From: Microvelia longipes
Lineage: Eukaryota > Arthropoda > Insecta > Hemiptera > Veliidae
NCBI GenBank assembly: GCA_018340805.1
Contig: JACMZG010000008.1
Location: 56,667,622 to 56,731,621 of the forward strand
Length of the DNA stretch: 64,000 nt
Reading direction: 5' to 3'
Shown: positions 36,801 to 50,700 of the stretch, in pieces
How the letters are laid out: every line of letters starts with the position of its first letter
Numbering within the stretch: the first letter of the stretch is position 1
The notes under the pieces: generated by a model
Databases searched by the model: none
What the model saw: only the letters and a program-made list of their open reading frames with translations
Told to the model about the DNA's origin: nothing
Made by a program: the position numbers and the translations under genes

Positions 36801-39800
36801 TGTTATGGCCAGTCGCTAGACTCGCCATAACAGAGGACTCTCCCCTTGTAGACTCTCCCTTGAGGAGCATGTAGATCAAGCCGCTAGGCTTGATCTACAA
36901 GCTTATTTATTTATTTATTTTTATTTATTTATTACATAATTTGTTAAAAGACCTTATGGTCTCATACAAATTTCTTACAAAAAAACATTTTTAAGTAAAT
37001 AAAAAAGTAAAACAACAAGGAAATAAACTAAAAAAATAAAGAAATTATATACTTTTTGAGCAAAAGCTGTTGCAAGAGAAAGTGACTAATGAGTATTTAG
37101 AAATTAATTATAATAGAGAAGATATCATTTAAGCTATAAAACGAAGAACAATTGATAAAAATAATAATTCATTATATATGTACATACATACATATATAAA
37201 AATACACAGAAACACATACATAAAATGAGCTAAATGAAGTTAAAAAGAATAAAAAATTGAGAGAAAAAAACTTTTTTTTTTATTTTGTTTATTTTTAATT
37301 TTTTTTGTAAAGAAGAGCTTTTATTAAATTTCTAGATATTTGTTTTTCTAATTTATAAGATAACTGTTATAAATAGTTTTAAATTTTTTTAAATAATTCA
37401 AATCTATACATTTAGTTGTTTAATTCAAATTAAAAGATAAATAATAACCATGTATAGTATATTTATATTAGAAATGGATTGGATAGTTAGATTGCAACAA
37501 CTTCTGTCATTACATAAGATTGGCGCTTATACACTTGAATAAAGAATCCAGTTAATAGCATTAATATTAAAAGATAGTTAGTAAACTTTATTATAAAGTA
37601 GTATTGATATTGGATGAATAGAAAAGATTACAATAAAAAATTAGAAGAGTAAACAACATGAGAGGCGAAAAACCAAGAAATAAAAAATGCATATACATAT
37701 AAGAACAATTGAGCAAAACAAAAGTAAGGTAGAGTTAATTTTCACCGAGCTGAAAAGCTCTTAAGCGCAAGGCATTAATAACAAATTCAAATAATATTTT
37801 TGCAGCTAAAGGAGTGCTGGGATTGAGCATTTGATCATAATTGTTGATAGAAAAGTAGTATCTAGATCTTGGGTTAAATCTTAAACTTTGGTAAGCTGCA
37901 CACTCTAACAAGAAATGGGCCATGCTCTCAGGCTCACTGCGGTTGCTGAGATGGCATAGTTCAAGTGGCTTTAGTTTATGAATATCTCCATTATAATATA
38001 CTTTAGCAACATAACTGTTAGAAGCTCTAAGTTGGGCTATAATGTAAATTATCCCCTTTGGGGCACACAACAATAAATAGTTAGAAACTTGTTTTAATGG
38101 CAATGGGTATTGAAAAAGGTTAGAATAATATGAAGCTGAAAGCTTACTGTAGTCTTTTTGTTTCAAATAACATTCGTAATCAAATAAAATTTCATGAATG
38201 TTATTTAGAAAATTATTAGGATTAGTTAGTAATGAAGACCAGGCATCGAGATGACCACTTAGACAGAAGTAATTTTTGATTTGAGAAGCCCAGTTGTATT
38301 TACTGAATGAATTACCAAAACTCAGGGTGTACAATCTAACAAAAGCAATTTTAGGTAATCTATCATCATGCATTTGAAGAACCTTTGCCAACCAATTGAG
38401 GGCAAGTCTACAAGCTTATTTCCGATTATTCCTATCTGGGTAGGGATCCACTTGATTCTGCTCCCTTTCATCTTCTTTCATTTTATTTATCATTTCCAGT
38501 ACTTTCTACAAGAGTGGGTCACTGGTAAACACATCTCTTAACGCTAAGGCCACACTCATAGAGTCGGTACATATCAACCACTTCTAAATCATTTCATTCC
38601 GGCTACACATATCCACTCCTTTAGCTATAGCCCAGAGTTCAGCGGTGAATATGCTGGCGCCTTTAGGGAGCTTCCATATCACTTCACTATCTTCTAAAAA
38701 TACTGCGAGGCTAACTTATTTGTCTGTTTTTGATCCATCTGTACACACGAACTTAAAATCTGTGTGCTTTTCTTTTGCTTCTAAGTACTTTTCTTTTCTT
38801 TATAAATAATTATTATTTATTTATATTTTATTTATTTATTGTTCCTTATTTATGTGTTACTTTTATCTAGAACAAGTTACACTTTGCATAAAGAGAATTT
38901 AAATTATTATGTTTTTCTCAGAAAATTTTTATCACACCTGAGAAGTCACCTTGATTCCATTTCAGGGATTCCAGTCACCTTGATACACATTGAAATATGA
39001 AATAACTACAAACTACATAGTATAGATTTCCCCAGACACGGACGATATGCACATATTATGGTAACTATCTGAGATACCGGTCCTCGGACGGGAGAAGAAA
39101 TTCTTCAAGAAATTCATCGTTTAGATTCAAATAGAGATTTTATGTAAAAGGGGATCTAATAGAGCAAGAGCACAATATCTTGCAAATGATATAGAGAAGG
39201 CGGAACTTATGTGAACAATTACTAAACAGGTCTGATATAGAAAGCGACCTAAAAATATGTAATTTTTTATTTTTTTCAAGTGAATTACAGTGTACCTATT
39301 AAAGATTTAAAATAATTTTGCTAGACAATAAAAGAGTTATAAGGAATGTGATGGGTCAAAGCTTAAAAATATGGCACTTTTGGAGATCATAATAAATTTA
39401 TACCCCCCCCCCCTTTAATTTAAATCTAGTTGACAGTACAATGTCCTATTGGTTTAATTTAAATTAGATGATAATGCATAAATAAGTCAGATTAATCGTT
39501 TTATTTTTAGTCCTAGTAATCGTCTTACAAAAAAGAAATAATTTCTGAAGTAAAGAAAGAAGGAAGTGAAATAACAATAATATGCTGGCATTTCATTATG
39601 ATTCGGCCGAATCTTATAAAATACATATTAGTATCGGAAAGCCAGTACATATATGTCTCATTTGTTCAGCATTAAAATGGAAGTCTGAACCCAAGGTATA
39701 TTGCAGCCGCAAAGAAAAAGTTGAATTGAATGTATATTTAGCTTTAATTATATTGTTATGTCAGACCCCAACTGATTGGGCTCCTTTAAACAATCCAAAA

Positions 39801-42800
39801 GTAGCCCAGGTCGGGTGGTTCTGATCATAAAGAAAAAAACACAGGTTCAAAAAAGTACAAAATTTTAGAAGCAAAACCCCATTTAAAATAATACTGTATT
39901 GCCCCCGAAAGTAAATATAATAGCAAAGAAAAGGACTGTAATCAAAATTATAAAATATAAAGTCACTCTGTTTATAAAAATTACAAATAAAACTTAACTC
40001 TAAATTAACTTTAAATTTGAATGAACAATATAACTTAAAATTTGGCATAGAATCAAAATTCTAAATTCCTCGGTAAAATCAAAATTTTAACTTAAATGGG
40101 AAAATATCAAAATCACTTATTTTTATTCTAAATTCCAAATTATTTAACTTAAAAAAATCATAATTATTTATCTTTAAAAAATCTTTAATAAAACTTAAAA
40201 TTTGAAGAAAAGAATTTAATTTTAACTTCGGAAATCTATAAGAAATTATTAAATTAATCTTACACAAATTTGGCGGCGAAAAGCGGACAGAAATTAAAAT
40301 ATTTTGGAAAATGTATGAGTTTACCTTTACTGGTGAGAAAACTATAAATTTAAAAATAAATACTTGGTAGACGCCAAGATTATTGATGTGGTTCTTGATG
40401 TAACTTCATATCCATGTTTAGAAGAAGGCAGATGTTGAAAGGCCAAACGAAGTCCATTAAAATGTCCAGAAACTTCCAATATATATGTAGATTTTGGTTG
40501 TTATTAAACAAAACACAGCGGCATTAGTTATGACGATTAACTTATATCGTAGACGCCCGACGATGTTAACCAACGATAAAAACGGCCGACGGCAGCTCGG
40601 TAAAAATGTCGTTATAACGGCAACACAAAACGTCTATAAAAATCGGCCCGACGGAACTATGGTTTAAGTTCTCTGAACGACGAACTAATAACTTACAACG
40701 GGCACAAAGACACAAAAAAACGTGCACCCATTCCATCAGAAAAAAACGTGATGGGAGACGTGAGAGATCGCGGAAAAACGTTACATAAAGACGAGCAAGG
40801 GCTCGTAGTTAACGTTAGTTTTATTTATTTATTTAGGCTGGATCCCTCCGGACTGACTTCCCGCTCTAGCAGACCCAGAGGCTAGAGGAAATCATCTCTC
40901 CGAATTCAAAGTCCAGCCCGATAAGACACCTTTATTAATTAATCTCCCCACAACAATATCCACCAGAGTATTAATAGTAAATAAATATCAAAGCAACTTA
41001 AAACTAAAATAAAAGCAATTCCCGCAATTTTAATTTAGAAACAAACATACATGCTTTTGACGTTACCTATTTTTATTTTATTATTATTAGAAAGAAATGA
41101 GGAGGTTTAGCCCTAATGCTCTGCGACCTGAGGTCTTTTGTACACTCCCTATTTAAAAGTGAAATTAAACTATGAGTTCTTAGTGAATAGTGTAAAGTGG
41201 TTGTGTAGTTATTACAACACAATGATTACTAAGTTAAAACACGAACAAAGATTCTATTGAAGCTTATGGCTACTGTTTTAAATTCAAGTTCTTTTGAGCT
41301 AAAGCTCGTTAGAAGTTGACGTTACAACTGGCACAGTTATAATCTAGATTTACATTTTCAGTAAATTACATAAGATTTGATTGTGAAAACTGCACAGTAA
41401 ACTTCAACAACAAATACTTCAAAACAAATAAATAACTGCGATACTGGTGGCCAGTGGCGTAGCCAGGGGGGGGGCTGAGGGGGCTTCAGCCCCCCCCCCC
41501 CGAAATGTTTACATAACCTAAACCCGCAATAAATGTGTGAAAAAAGCTATAAAAAATATATAAAATAATAAATTAAATAACATATATTTTTTAACAATAA
41601 ACTTATAATATAAATATCATAATATATCAAATACATATATAAAAATAGAAAGATATACAAATAATTTGAAAACAGTGAACAATACAAAGTAAAGTAGGCT
41701 TGTCCGAAATATTATCTCGAAGTTCCAATTACGACATAACGGTCAGTTAGGTCTTTCAGTAATAACTGTGTGACCTGTGCTTAGAATAATACTATACATA
41801 GAAGGAGCACAGGACCGTAAACACAATGTAATACCACTGATAACACGAAAGCCGGTTAACATGATAAATCCATTTTTTAACCATCAAAATTGGTCCAGTA
41901 AAACGGAGATACAAATGTTGAAAGATTACCGAAAAATATCTAAAAAGCATACATTTTTGTCCAAAAACGCATAAAAACCTTAAAATGTCATGTTTTCCCA
42001 TATTAACATGTTTAAGAATTAGGCAGACTTAAAAATCATGCATATTTTGTTGAACTGCAGGTAATATGGAGTTGTTCTAGAGAAAGAAGTCAGCACAGCT
42101 CTATATGTGATGACTTAATGACCGACATATAATGCTCAAAGATAGGTAAAAACTTAAATTGTAGAAAAATACACTTTTTTCGGTAATCTTTCAACATTTG
42201 TATCTCCGGTTTTACTGGACCGATTTTGATGGTTAAAAATGGATTTATCACATTTTTAATAAACTTTAACACATAATTTAATAAACTTTAAAAAACAACC
42301 CTTTAAATTTTTGGATAAAATCAATAGGAACACCGTTATTGGGCTAAAACAGAATTTGAGTTCATTTTATGGATTTTAAAGGGGCCCCGGGGCTAAAATT
42401 CCTTATCTGAAACGGCAGACCACCTGATTCATTATCAGGAGCCAGAATAAGTCGATCTAGTGGGTTAACCTTTGGGGCTAGACGGTCACGTTTTTTGCGT
42501 CTGGCTCTTGGACTATAATATATGACTTATAAAGTTAATTTCAAATGGAACGTAGGCAAAAAGCGAGAAATTTAAACCACGCCTACTTAGTTGAAAAGTA
42601 CGTCTGCCGCGGCGCTAGCGTCGATCGGAATCCAAATTTTCCCACCATGGGGTCGACAGTCTTACTGTTTAAGTATATATATAGTCTCTGGTTTGTACAA
42701 TCCGGTAAATGACATGTACCCCTGATGTCGCGGACTATTTCAAAATTTACTTAATATAATATTATAATAAAAATTAAATGTTTTATTAATTTTACGTTAT

Positions 42801-43055
42801 AAAAAATTGTAATACATTATGTGCAAAATATAGTTTGTGTTTTATAACTATGTGTATTTTATTGATTATATATTTTACCAGAAACAATTTATTTATTTAT
42901 TTAATATAAAAATAATATTATATTTAATAATAAATAAAATTAAATAAAAAAAAACAATGTATACATTGTAATCTTGTCTATATTTTAACGGTATATATAT
43001 ATTTAATACATTAAAACAAATTTAATATGTATGTATATATATATATATATATATA

Positions 43056-43090
<35 letters not shown>

Positions 43091-43096
43091 TTATAG

Positions 43097-43173
<77 letters not shown>

Positions 43174-43175
43174 AT

Positions 43176-43257
<82 letters not shown>

Positions 43258-45042
43258 CACTCTTCCAGATTAGGTGTCCCTTAGGGTCATCTAAACTAGC
43301 TTTGGTGTCATATGGTAAATAGATAGTTTAGGTGTCACTTGTGTTTATTTACTTTTTGAACATTAATTAATTATAAAATGGATATATTTTCTATTAATTT
43401 GCAACCTTTCGGGACTGATGGGAACCAGGGGGTTTTTATGGGTGGAATAATACACTGAAAAATGGATATATAAACCTTCAAAAAATCATTTTCCAGTCTA
43501 AGTGACCCCACAATGTTTCAATAGCTTTAAAGGTGTCACTTAATCTGGAAAAGAGGCTATAGGGATCCTTTTCCAGTTTAGGTGACCCCACAATGTTTCG
43601 ATAGCTTAAAAGGTGTCATCTAATCTGGAAATGAGGCTATAGGGATTCTTTTCCAGTCTAGGTGTCCCCTCAATTTTATAATATATTGAAAGGTGTCATC
43701 TAATCTGAAAAAGAGGCTATAGGGATCCTTTTCCAGTTTAGGCGTCCCCTCAATGTTATAATAGATTAAAAGGTGTCATCTAGTCTGGAAAAAAGGTTAT
43801 GGGGATTTTCTTCAGTTTATTTGTTTCTCTAATAAACTAATATAGATATTTTTTTAAAACGGAAAGTGTATCCATGGGTTTTGTCATATCCCTCGGGTTT
43901 AGCAGCATCGAAAATTGCCACTACATGAACCTTTGGGACTGTTGCAGTTTTTTCATAAAGATTAAATAGAGAGCGAATTGAGTGCCAATATGTGTGAACT
44001 TAAGCATAGGGAAATAATTACAGAGACAAAAAGCTCTGAGGTATCCCGTTCTCGATCATTTTATTTCTTTCTCTTTTGTACTCTAATTTTAAGCGTTACA
44101 ATGACTTTATGAAAGTTCTTTATTTATACATAAATATGTCAATAAAGCTTTTTGACATTTCTATTTTACATGTCACTTCACTTTTCATTAATATCTTTCC
44201 AAAGTTTTTCTTTTTTTCTTATTTATTGAAATAGATTTATTAAAATGAATCAGTTAAAACGAACCGCACTTTTTGAATACTCTCAATAAATCAGACGGGA
44301 ACTTCAATCTATGGTTATAAGGTAAGTGTTTCCTTCTCTTTTATTAATTATATACTAAATATAATTAGTTTATTTTAGTAGTTTTCCTAATCTATTAAAT
44401 CTGGAAATATTTGGATTATAATTTAGTTTGCCTATTTATAAATATTTGTATCACTGTTTTTTTGACATTTGTTAAAAATTGTTCAGTACTAAGATAAATG
44501 CTTTTTATAGAACTTCACGTTTTTCCTGCATCTTGAATATATCATAATGAACTAAATATATTCAAATAATTAGAATGTATTATAATAATTATAATACATT
44601 TTCATCTTAAAAGATATTACAATTTATGATATTATTTTATTATAAATTTTTGTTTTTGACTTTTCAGGTTAATGAACAGAGATTTCATCAAACTAGTAGC
44701 TAGGAGATGCTACCCGCTGATGCACGTCATTCAAAACTTTGGCGTCAATTTCCAAGAGGATCTCCTATTCAATCTACGGAATGAAGAGCTAGAAGCTGGT
44801 GAAATGGACTGAACTTGTTTGTATTAATTAATTAAAATGTATATTCCCTTGTTTTTATACATAAATATATTTAACCTCTAAATGGTGACTTATGGAACAG
44901 TTATATTCATCCATTTTGTAGAGTATTTTCCCCTCCTATTAACCCCCTAGTTCCCATTGGTCGCATTTTTATTTTTTTTTGGCCTTTAAAATAGGGGACA
45001 CCTAATCTGGAAAAGTACCTATATATATATATTTATATATAT

Positions 45043-45108
<66 letters not shown>

Positions 45109-47692
45109 TTTTTAACATTCAGCCCCCCCCCCCGAAATTAAATCCTGTCTACGCCACTGCTGGTGGCTCTATGTTTCAAATCTTTTTGAATGATTTACAG
45201 AATTATATCAACAAATAGCAAACAAATATTGAATTACCTATTATTATCATGAAATATGGCTCGCAGCAATTTCATTAAATTTAAACATGATGCATGCAAT
45301 CGAGGTTTCTGTTTCTTCGTCACCCACAGTATGAATCAAATATGTAATTAAGTCTTTCCATCCGCTATTCAGCGCTAGAGTGATGTGAAGACGATGGATG
45401 AGTGATCCTATATAACTTCTATAAGAAGTTTGTGTAAAAAGTGAAAAATGAAATTTCTCCTCTAATGTCAGAATTTATTTTTTGAGTTTCATTAACTTAC
45501 CCGATTGCGCAAACCCGAGATGTTAATATTGTATGGCGGTTCACCCTTGGATTTTAAAAATAATAAATAACTGACATGTTTACTTTATATTAAATATTAG
45601 TAGTGTTGTGGACGCGAACAAAGTTGTTATTATTATAGTACGACACACGGCTAAAATCAATTGACAGCGCGCCAAAAATCTGTGAGGGAAAGAATTCTAT
45701 TGGTTCAGACCGACCCCGCTCTTTCCCCCTCCACCTCATGCCAACCTCGGTATAAAAAAATACCTTTTTCGTAAATAAAATCATAAAAAAGCAACACTGG
45801 TTGTAAATATTTGTAACCTCTTGTCGCGTTTATTGTGCTCATTGATCTGCGTTTCGTTTCGTTTCATTCCAATCTGTTCAATTCATCCTATTATTGCAGA
45901 GTTGTAATATGATCTGAGTGCCTATATTTGACGCATGGACATTGACGTATTTTTTAAGCATTTCTTGCTATTTGAGTACAGCGCAGGGTCTGTGCTCTGT
46001 CAACCAAAAGACAGCATTTTTTTTTAAATGCCACGTCTTTCAATAGATGACAGTCTTGACTTTTTTAAGTTTTGAATGCATATTGTGTCATATTATTTTT
46101 ATAATATGAAACAATACGCATTCAATTATACAAACTTGACACAAAAAAGCAGTTTGTTTTGAAAAAAGTAATTATAGCTGACAATTTATTTAAATCGTCA
46201 AACTTTTATCGAAGAACTATTATGATCCATTGCATTACGTAATTAACAACTTTAACTCCACTTAATTCATACTTCCCGAACAAATTTAAAGCAAGATTAG
46301 TTGGAAATTTATAAGATACAACAATATTCCTTCTTAAAAAGTAAATAACTAATTTTTAAAAATAAAAAATACGATATCAAATAAAAACAAATAATAAAAC
46401 TCAAAACATAACCTGACTTTCAGTGTTGCCAGAGTAGGGAATTTTTTTGTTACATAAAAGAAGGGATTTTTTTTATTAAAAAGAGAGGGTTGAAAGCATT
46501 GAGATTTTGGCGGGGTGTCAATTGATTTTAGCCGTGTGTCGTATTATAGCTAGTACTAATTATAACTGGTGACCCCGAAGAAACGAACTTGATTTCACGT
46601 ACGTCTGTATTGAGATTTTGTTTATAATTTGATAATTAATTAAACGTCAAATTTACGATTAAAATACGGGCCTTCGGCCCGTAGCCGCTACGCGGTCTCG
46701 GCGCTTCGCGCCTCGTCCGCTCCGCGGCGTCGGCCCGCCGGGCCGCTTCGCGGCCCGGGGGCCTCCCAGTGACCGCTTCGCGGTCACATTGTTGTTGTTT
46801 TGTGTTATGTATGGTTTCACTATCGTTTCTTGTTACATGGCATTTTGCCACGTATTTAGCGAATTTTCACAGCCTCTTTTCACAGGCCTGAGAGGCTTTA
46901 AAGAAAAGATTATAGTTCCATCTTTCATCAGCTTTAGTTATCGTCCACTATACAAAAGGGTATAAACTCTTACTTACATTTATGATTGTTTATAGAATTT
47001 AAAGAAATATGTCAAATTTTTTTTGTAAACAAATTGTTTATTTGAGTAAAATTTTATGGTTGAAAAAAATATATTCATGATTATTTAAAATAAAAATACC
47101 GTTTGCGTCACTTAGGATTGTCCGATTGAGCTGAAACTGGTCGCATTCGTTTTAGAATAACTTCGACCATATAAAGACTACTTCGATGTTCTTCCTCTTT
47201 ACGGGTCTGCTTAGCTCGGCGTGGTTTAGTGGAAGCCATTTTTGCCCTGTCTCTCTGGGACAGTAGGCTTACCATGATGGAGCAAGAGGTAGAGGTCTCT
47301 CTTTTATACTATATCCCCACCCTCTAACACTACTGAACCCAACAGATATCGTACGAGTCTTTGACCTAGACGTATACATATATACAAGATTATATATATA
47401 TGTATACCATTTGCGCCATTTGTGATGGTTCGATTGAGCTACAATTGGTCTTAATCGATTCAGCTAGCCGTCTACCTAAATACTAGATACCTTGTTTTAA
47501 AGCCATTTTAAGTTTCAAAAAAAATTTTTTTTCATGACGTCATAACTTTGGTTGATGACGTCATAATGTTTTTATAAACAATAGGCCTCGTAACCTCCTT
47601 AACATCTCGCGATTTGCAAAGTTTCGTTTCAATTTGAGAACGCCTTCGAGAGTTATCGTTCGCCATACGAAAGGGTAGAAACTCTTACATAC

Positions 47693-47729
<37 letters not shown>

Positions 47730-50700
47730 ATATATAATATATATATAAACTTTTTTCGGACATATATTTTTGTTATCAGTAAGCCAATAGGAACCGATTC
47801 CACTCACTCCCACCCTCAACTTCCGTCATCCGAACAACCTCATAAGCGTCATTTTCATTATGAAAATTCGCTAAAAAACTAATAAATTAAGGAATGGATC
47901 AAGCATATCCAGATCAAGCTAATGCTAATCCTGCCTAAGTTTACGGGAATTACGCCGAGAACGAAGTTAAAAGAGTGAATATAAAAGCGCCATCTTTTTT
48001 TTTTTTTTTTTAACTTTATTGATTATTGTCTACAATAAATGTATTCGACATAGTGCTAATGTTGGTAAAAGTGACTTGGCAGTCTTGATAGGAGGAATCA
48101 CCCAGTGGTGATACTCCTTGGCGTGGTTAGGTAAATGTTGAAATTTTACTTATAATACAAAAATTTGGCTTGAACTAAATTAGTGGAATAGAAATTAGTT
48201 GACTTTTGAATAGTTGAATTTCTGAAATGTTTTGCGTTTTGAATTTAAATTAATATTGGTTATAAAAGAAGGTCACGCGCCGCTGTCGTCGAAGGCGCCG
48301 TGGAGGATTGGAAGGAATGGTTCTGGAATGTAGGGTTTGGACAAGAGGATTAGGATGGGAATCTAATTTGGAATGAAAGGAATTGTATCGAGAGGAAACA
48401 ATGTCTTTGACGAACGGAATTTTGAGGTCATTGTGGATGGTTAAGTTAGATACGAACCAGGGAGCTTGAACTATTTTGCGGAGAACTTTTGACTGAAGGA
48501 CTTGAATACGTTTGAGATTTGATGGTTTCGTGGAACCCCATACTTCAACACCGTATGACCATGATGGTTTTATTATGCTTTTGTAAACGAGTAGTTTGTT
48601 ATCTAGTGTAAGGTTAGACCTGTTATCGAGTAAACGTTGGAGGATTCCGACACGACGGTTCCCTTCCAAACGTTTTTGTTTAGTGTGATGTGCCCATGTT
48701 AGTTTGCTGTCAAAGTGTAAACCCAGGTAACGTGCAGTGGTGGACATAGGAATTTGAGACTGATTGAGAAATAGGGGTGGACAAATGCCTCGTCGGAGGG
48801 TGAATGTTAAGTGAATGCTTTTTTGAGCATTCACTTTTATTCTCCACTTTCTAAACCATGTTTCTAAGGCCATCTTTTTGCAAAGAAAAACCGCAACTAT
48901 GGTTCATACAAATGGAATCACAGTTTTATACGGCTGGAATAACTTCAGACAACAAAAAATATCACACGGTCGTAGGCGCTCTTGACTTTGATGTGTTAAC
49001 GCATGTGATGGGTATAGTTTCAAACCCTCCCGTTCATAATAAGTATGAAACTTTAAAACAAAAGGTTATTAGCGAATTTTCAGACTCTGAAGAGAATAAG
49101 ACCCGCCAATTGCTAACCGATATGGATAGCGGTGACAAAAAACCTAGCCATTTGGTACGAGAAATGAGAGAACTAGCCGGAAACAAAGTAACGGATGATT
49201 TTTTGCGTACTCTCTGGTTTCAACGATTACCAAACCAGGCTTAGGTTGTATTATATGTGTCTGACGAGCCTCGAAAAATTATCTGTACTTGCTGATAAAG
49301 TAGTTGTGGTCACTGAAGCTAATAATATAAACGTATGCTCTCAAGTGGTTAACGCAGTTCAAAACAAAACATCTCGGTCATGAAAAAAATGAGGCTAATA
49401 CTAAAAGATGTAATGAACCTTGTAAATTTAAGAACCACCAGGGAAACTTAAACCACCCGTAGTGTCAACGGCAGATACTACGGAGAGACAATCTAGCCGC
49501 TTGGATGTGTACGAAAAAAATCCCGCAAGTATTTTCTTATTGTTACAGGCGCATCTTTCAAGCGTTGCGCAAGATCATCATCTGGTCACCCTACTCTGTT
49601 TGCTGCCAATGGTACACCAATTCCATGTTATGGTACCGTATCTCTAGCGTTAGATATAGGTTAAGGACAGAATATCATCTGGAATTTCATCGTAGCTAAA
49701 GTAAATCGACCCATCATCGGCACGGATTTAATAAGACATTACGGTATAAATCGAAAAAAAAATATAAATATTGTTTAATTAGTTTTTGGTTAAGCCCGTT
49801 CTATTGATGTATGGGATATAGGCTTGTTTTATACTTCTTTGCGATTATAAAGTTAGAACATAAAAAGAGCCAACTAACCTTTGGTATAACAAGGGTTTAA
49901 AGTTGAGGTAATAACTCCGCATTCCAGAGCACCTAAATAAGCGATAGGATATTCAGGAATATTTGGCAAAATAACGCCTATCGTGTCTCCCTTCTTGAGA
50001 CCTAATTTTTTTAAACTCGATCCAAATCTCCGACACTTCTTGTACAATTCTGAATAATTATATTTTCTTCCACTTACTCCACACTCCTGTAGAACCAGTT
50101 ACAGAGCAATTGTAATAATAATAGCAATAATAATAGGTTATTAGGTTATATTTAATAACCTCAGATGTTAAAATTAGTGTTAACATAGGTATCTTTAAGC
50201 TTAAAATTAAAGGTTATTATTTCAGCAAATTTGAGGCTATTTAATTGTCGTTTAAAATCTAAAAAAATTAACAGATTTTTATTATATTTATTATTTTTTA
50301 TATTTACTATAACAATTAATTGATGATTAAAATTTAATGTTATTTATATTTACTGTCTAAATTTATTTAATTTTTAACATTATTGATTTATACAATTAAT
50401 TTTTTGCCGCATACGAGTTCCTTGAAGAAAATACGCTAAGAATAACTTATAGCATAACTTTAAATGAGTGCAAATTATGCTTTATGGTGCTGATTTTGGA
50501 ATTATGATAATTATGCAACATCTATGTTAGAAATTTGCGTTTTTTGTTTAAAAAATTCGGAAGATTTTAAAGACAAGTTGTAACGTGCTGCTCAGGTTAT
50601 CGAACGAACGTAAGTGAGTTCTTACATTACAGAAGATTGGGACGGCGCGTATTGTTTGTACGTGTCGCGATAACTGCCGTAAAAATTGACCAATTTTGAT

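Larger units (their letters stand above)
35650..38770 (-). pseudogene. I-type LINE with RNase H, interrupted by another LINE
   Basis: From 38760 to 38410 the minus strand encodes an RNase H domain with [15 protein letters not shown] and a CTDSMSV strand, broken by stops. Past an inserted LINE (36906-38407), the C-terminal domain continues at about 36750-36378: [38 protein letters not shown]. This RNase H plus zinc-finger end is typical of I-superfamily LINEs. A 3' UTR with repeated GGCC..CCCTATGTGG blocks runs to about 35820. A TTTATTT-rich end lies near 35650. Confidence 0.8.
43257..45017 (+). mobile_element. TIR transposon of unassigned family with subterminal repeat array
   Basis: The left end has TTCCAGATTAGGTGTCCC at 43263-43280 and the right end has its exact reverse complement at about 44996-45013, with ACTC/ACTT just outside. 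Next to the left end is an array of four ~80-bp units, each containing the TIR motif in direct and inverted orientation. The right half carries a small two-exon reading frame with good splice signals. The element sits between (TA)n tracts, so the target duplication cannot be read. I cannot place it in a known superfamily. Confidence 0.75.
41452..45159. mobile_element. hAT-family non-autonomous transposon, perfect 8-bp TSD
   Basis: The ends are CAGTGGCGTAGCCAGG and, inverted, CAGTGGCGTAGACAGG, a well-known hAT terminal sequence. CTGGTGGC is duplicated exactly on both sides (41444-41451 and 45160-45167), the 8 bp expected of hAT. Poly-G/C subterminal tracts occur at both ends. No hAT transposase is visible in the 3.7 kb. 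Much of the right half is another TIR element and AT microsatellite. Confidence 0.9.
46567..49770 (+). mobile_element. Gypsy element (CsRn1-like), 5' part
   Basis: TGGTGACCCCGAAG at 46567-46580 matches a tRNA-Trp primer site (12 of its first 12 bases), as used by CsRn1-group gypsy elements. A Gag start is at 47894, followed after an inserted LINE by Gag and the end of a retropepsin. Other insertions (46855-47875 and the GC-rich block at 46670-46790) lie in the leader. The pol region is absent; the fragment ends near 49770, about 110 bp before host exon 2. Confidence 0.75.

Noticed and set aside
39582..39824. Open frame of 80 residues in intron 2
   Set aside because: No motif, and it lies in A-rich DNA without coding signal.
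46636..46851. Arg/Ala-rich open frame across the GC-rich hairpin block
   Set aside because: It is explained by the palindromic GC repeat; no start context, homologue or motif.
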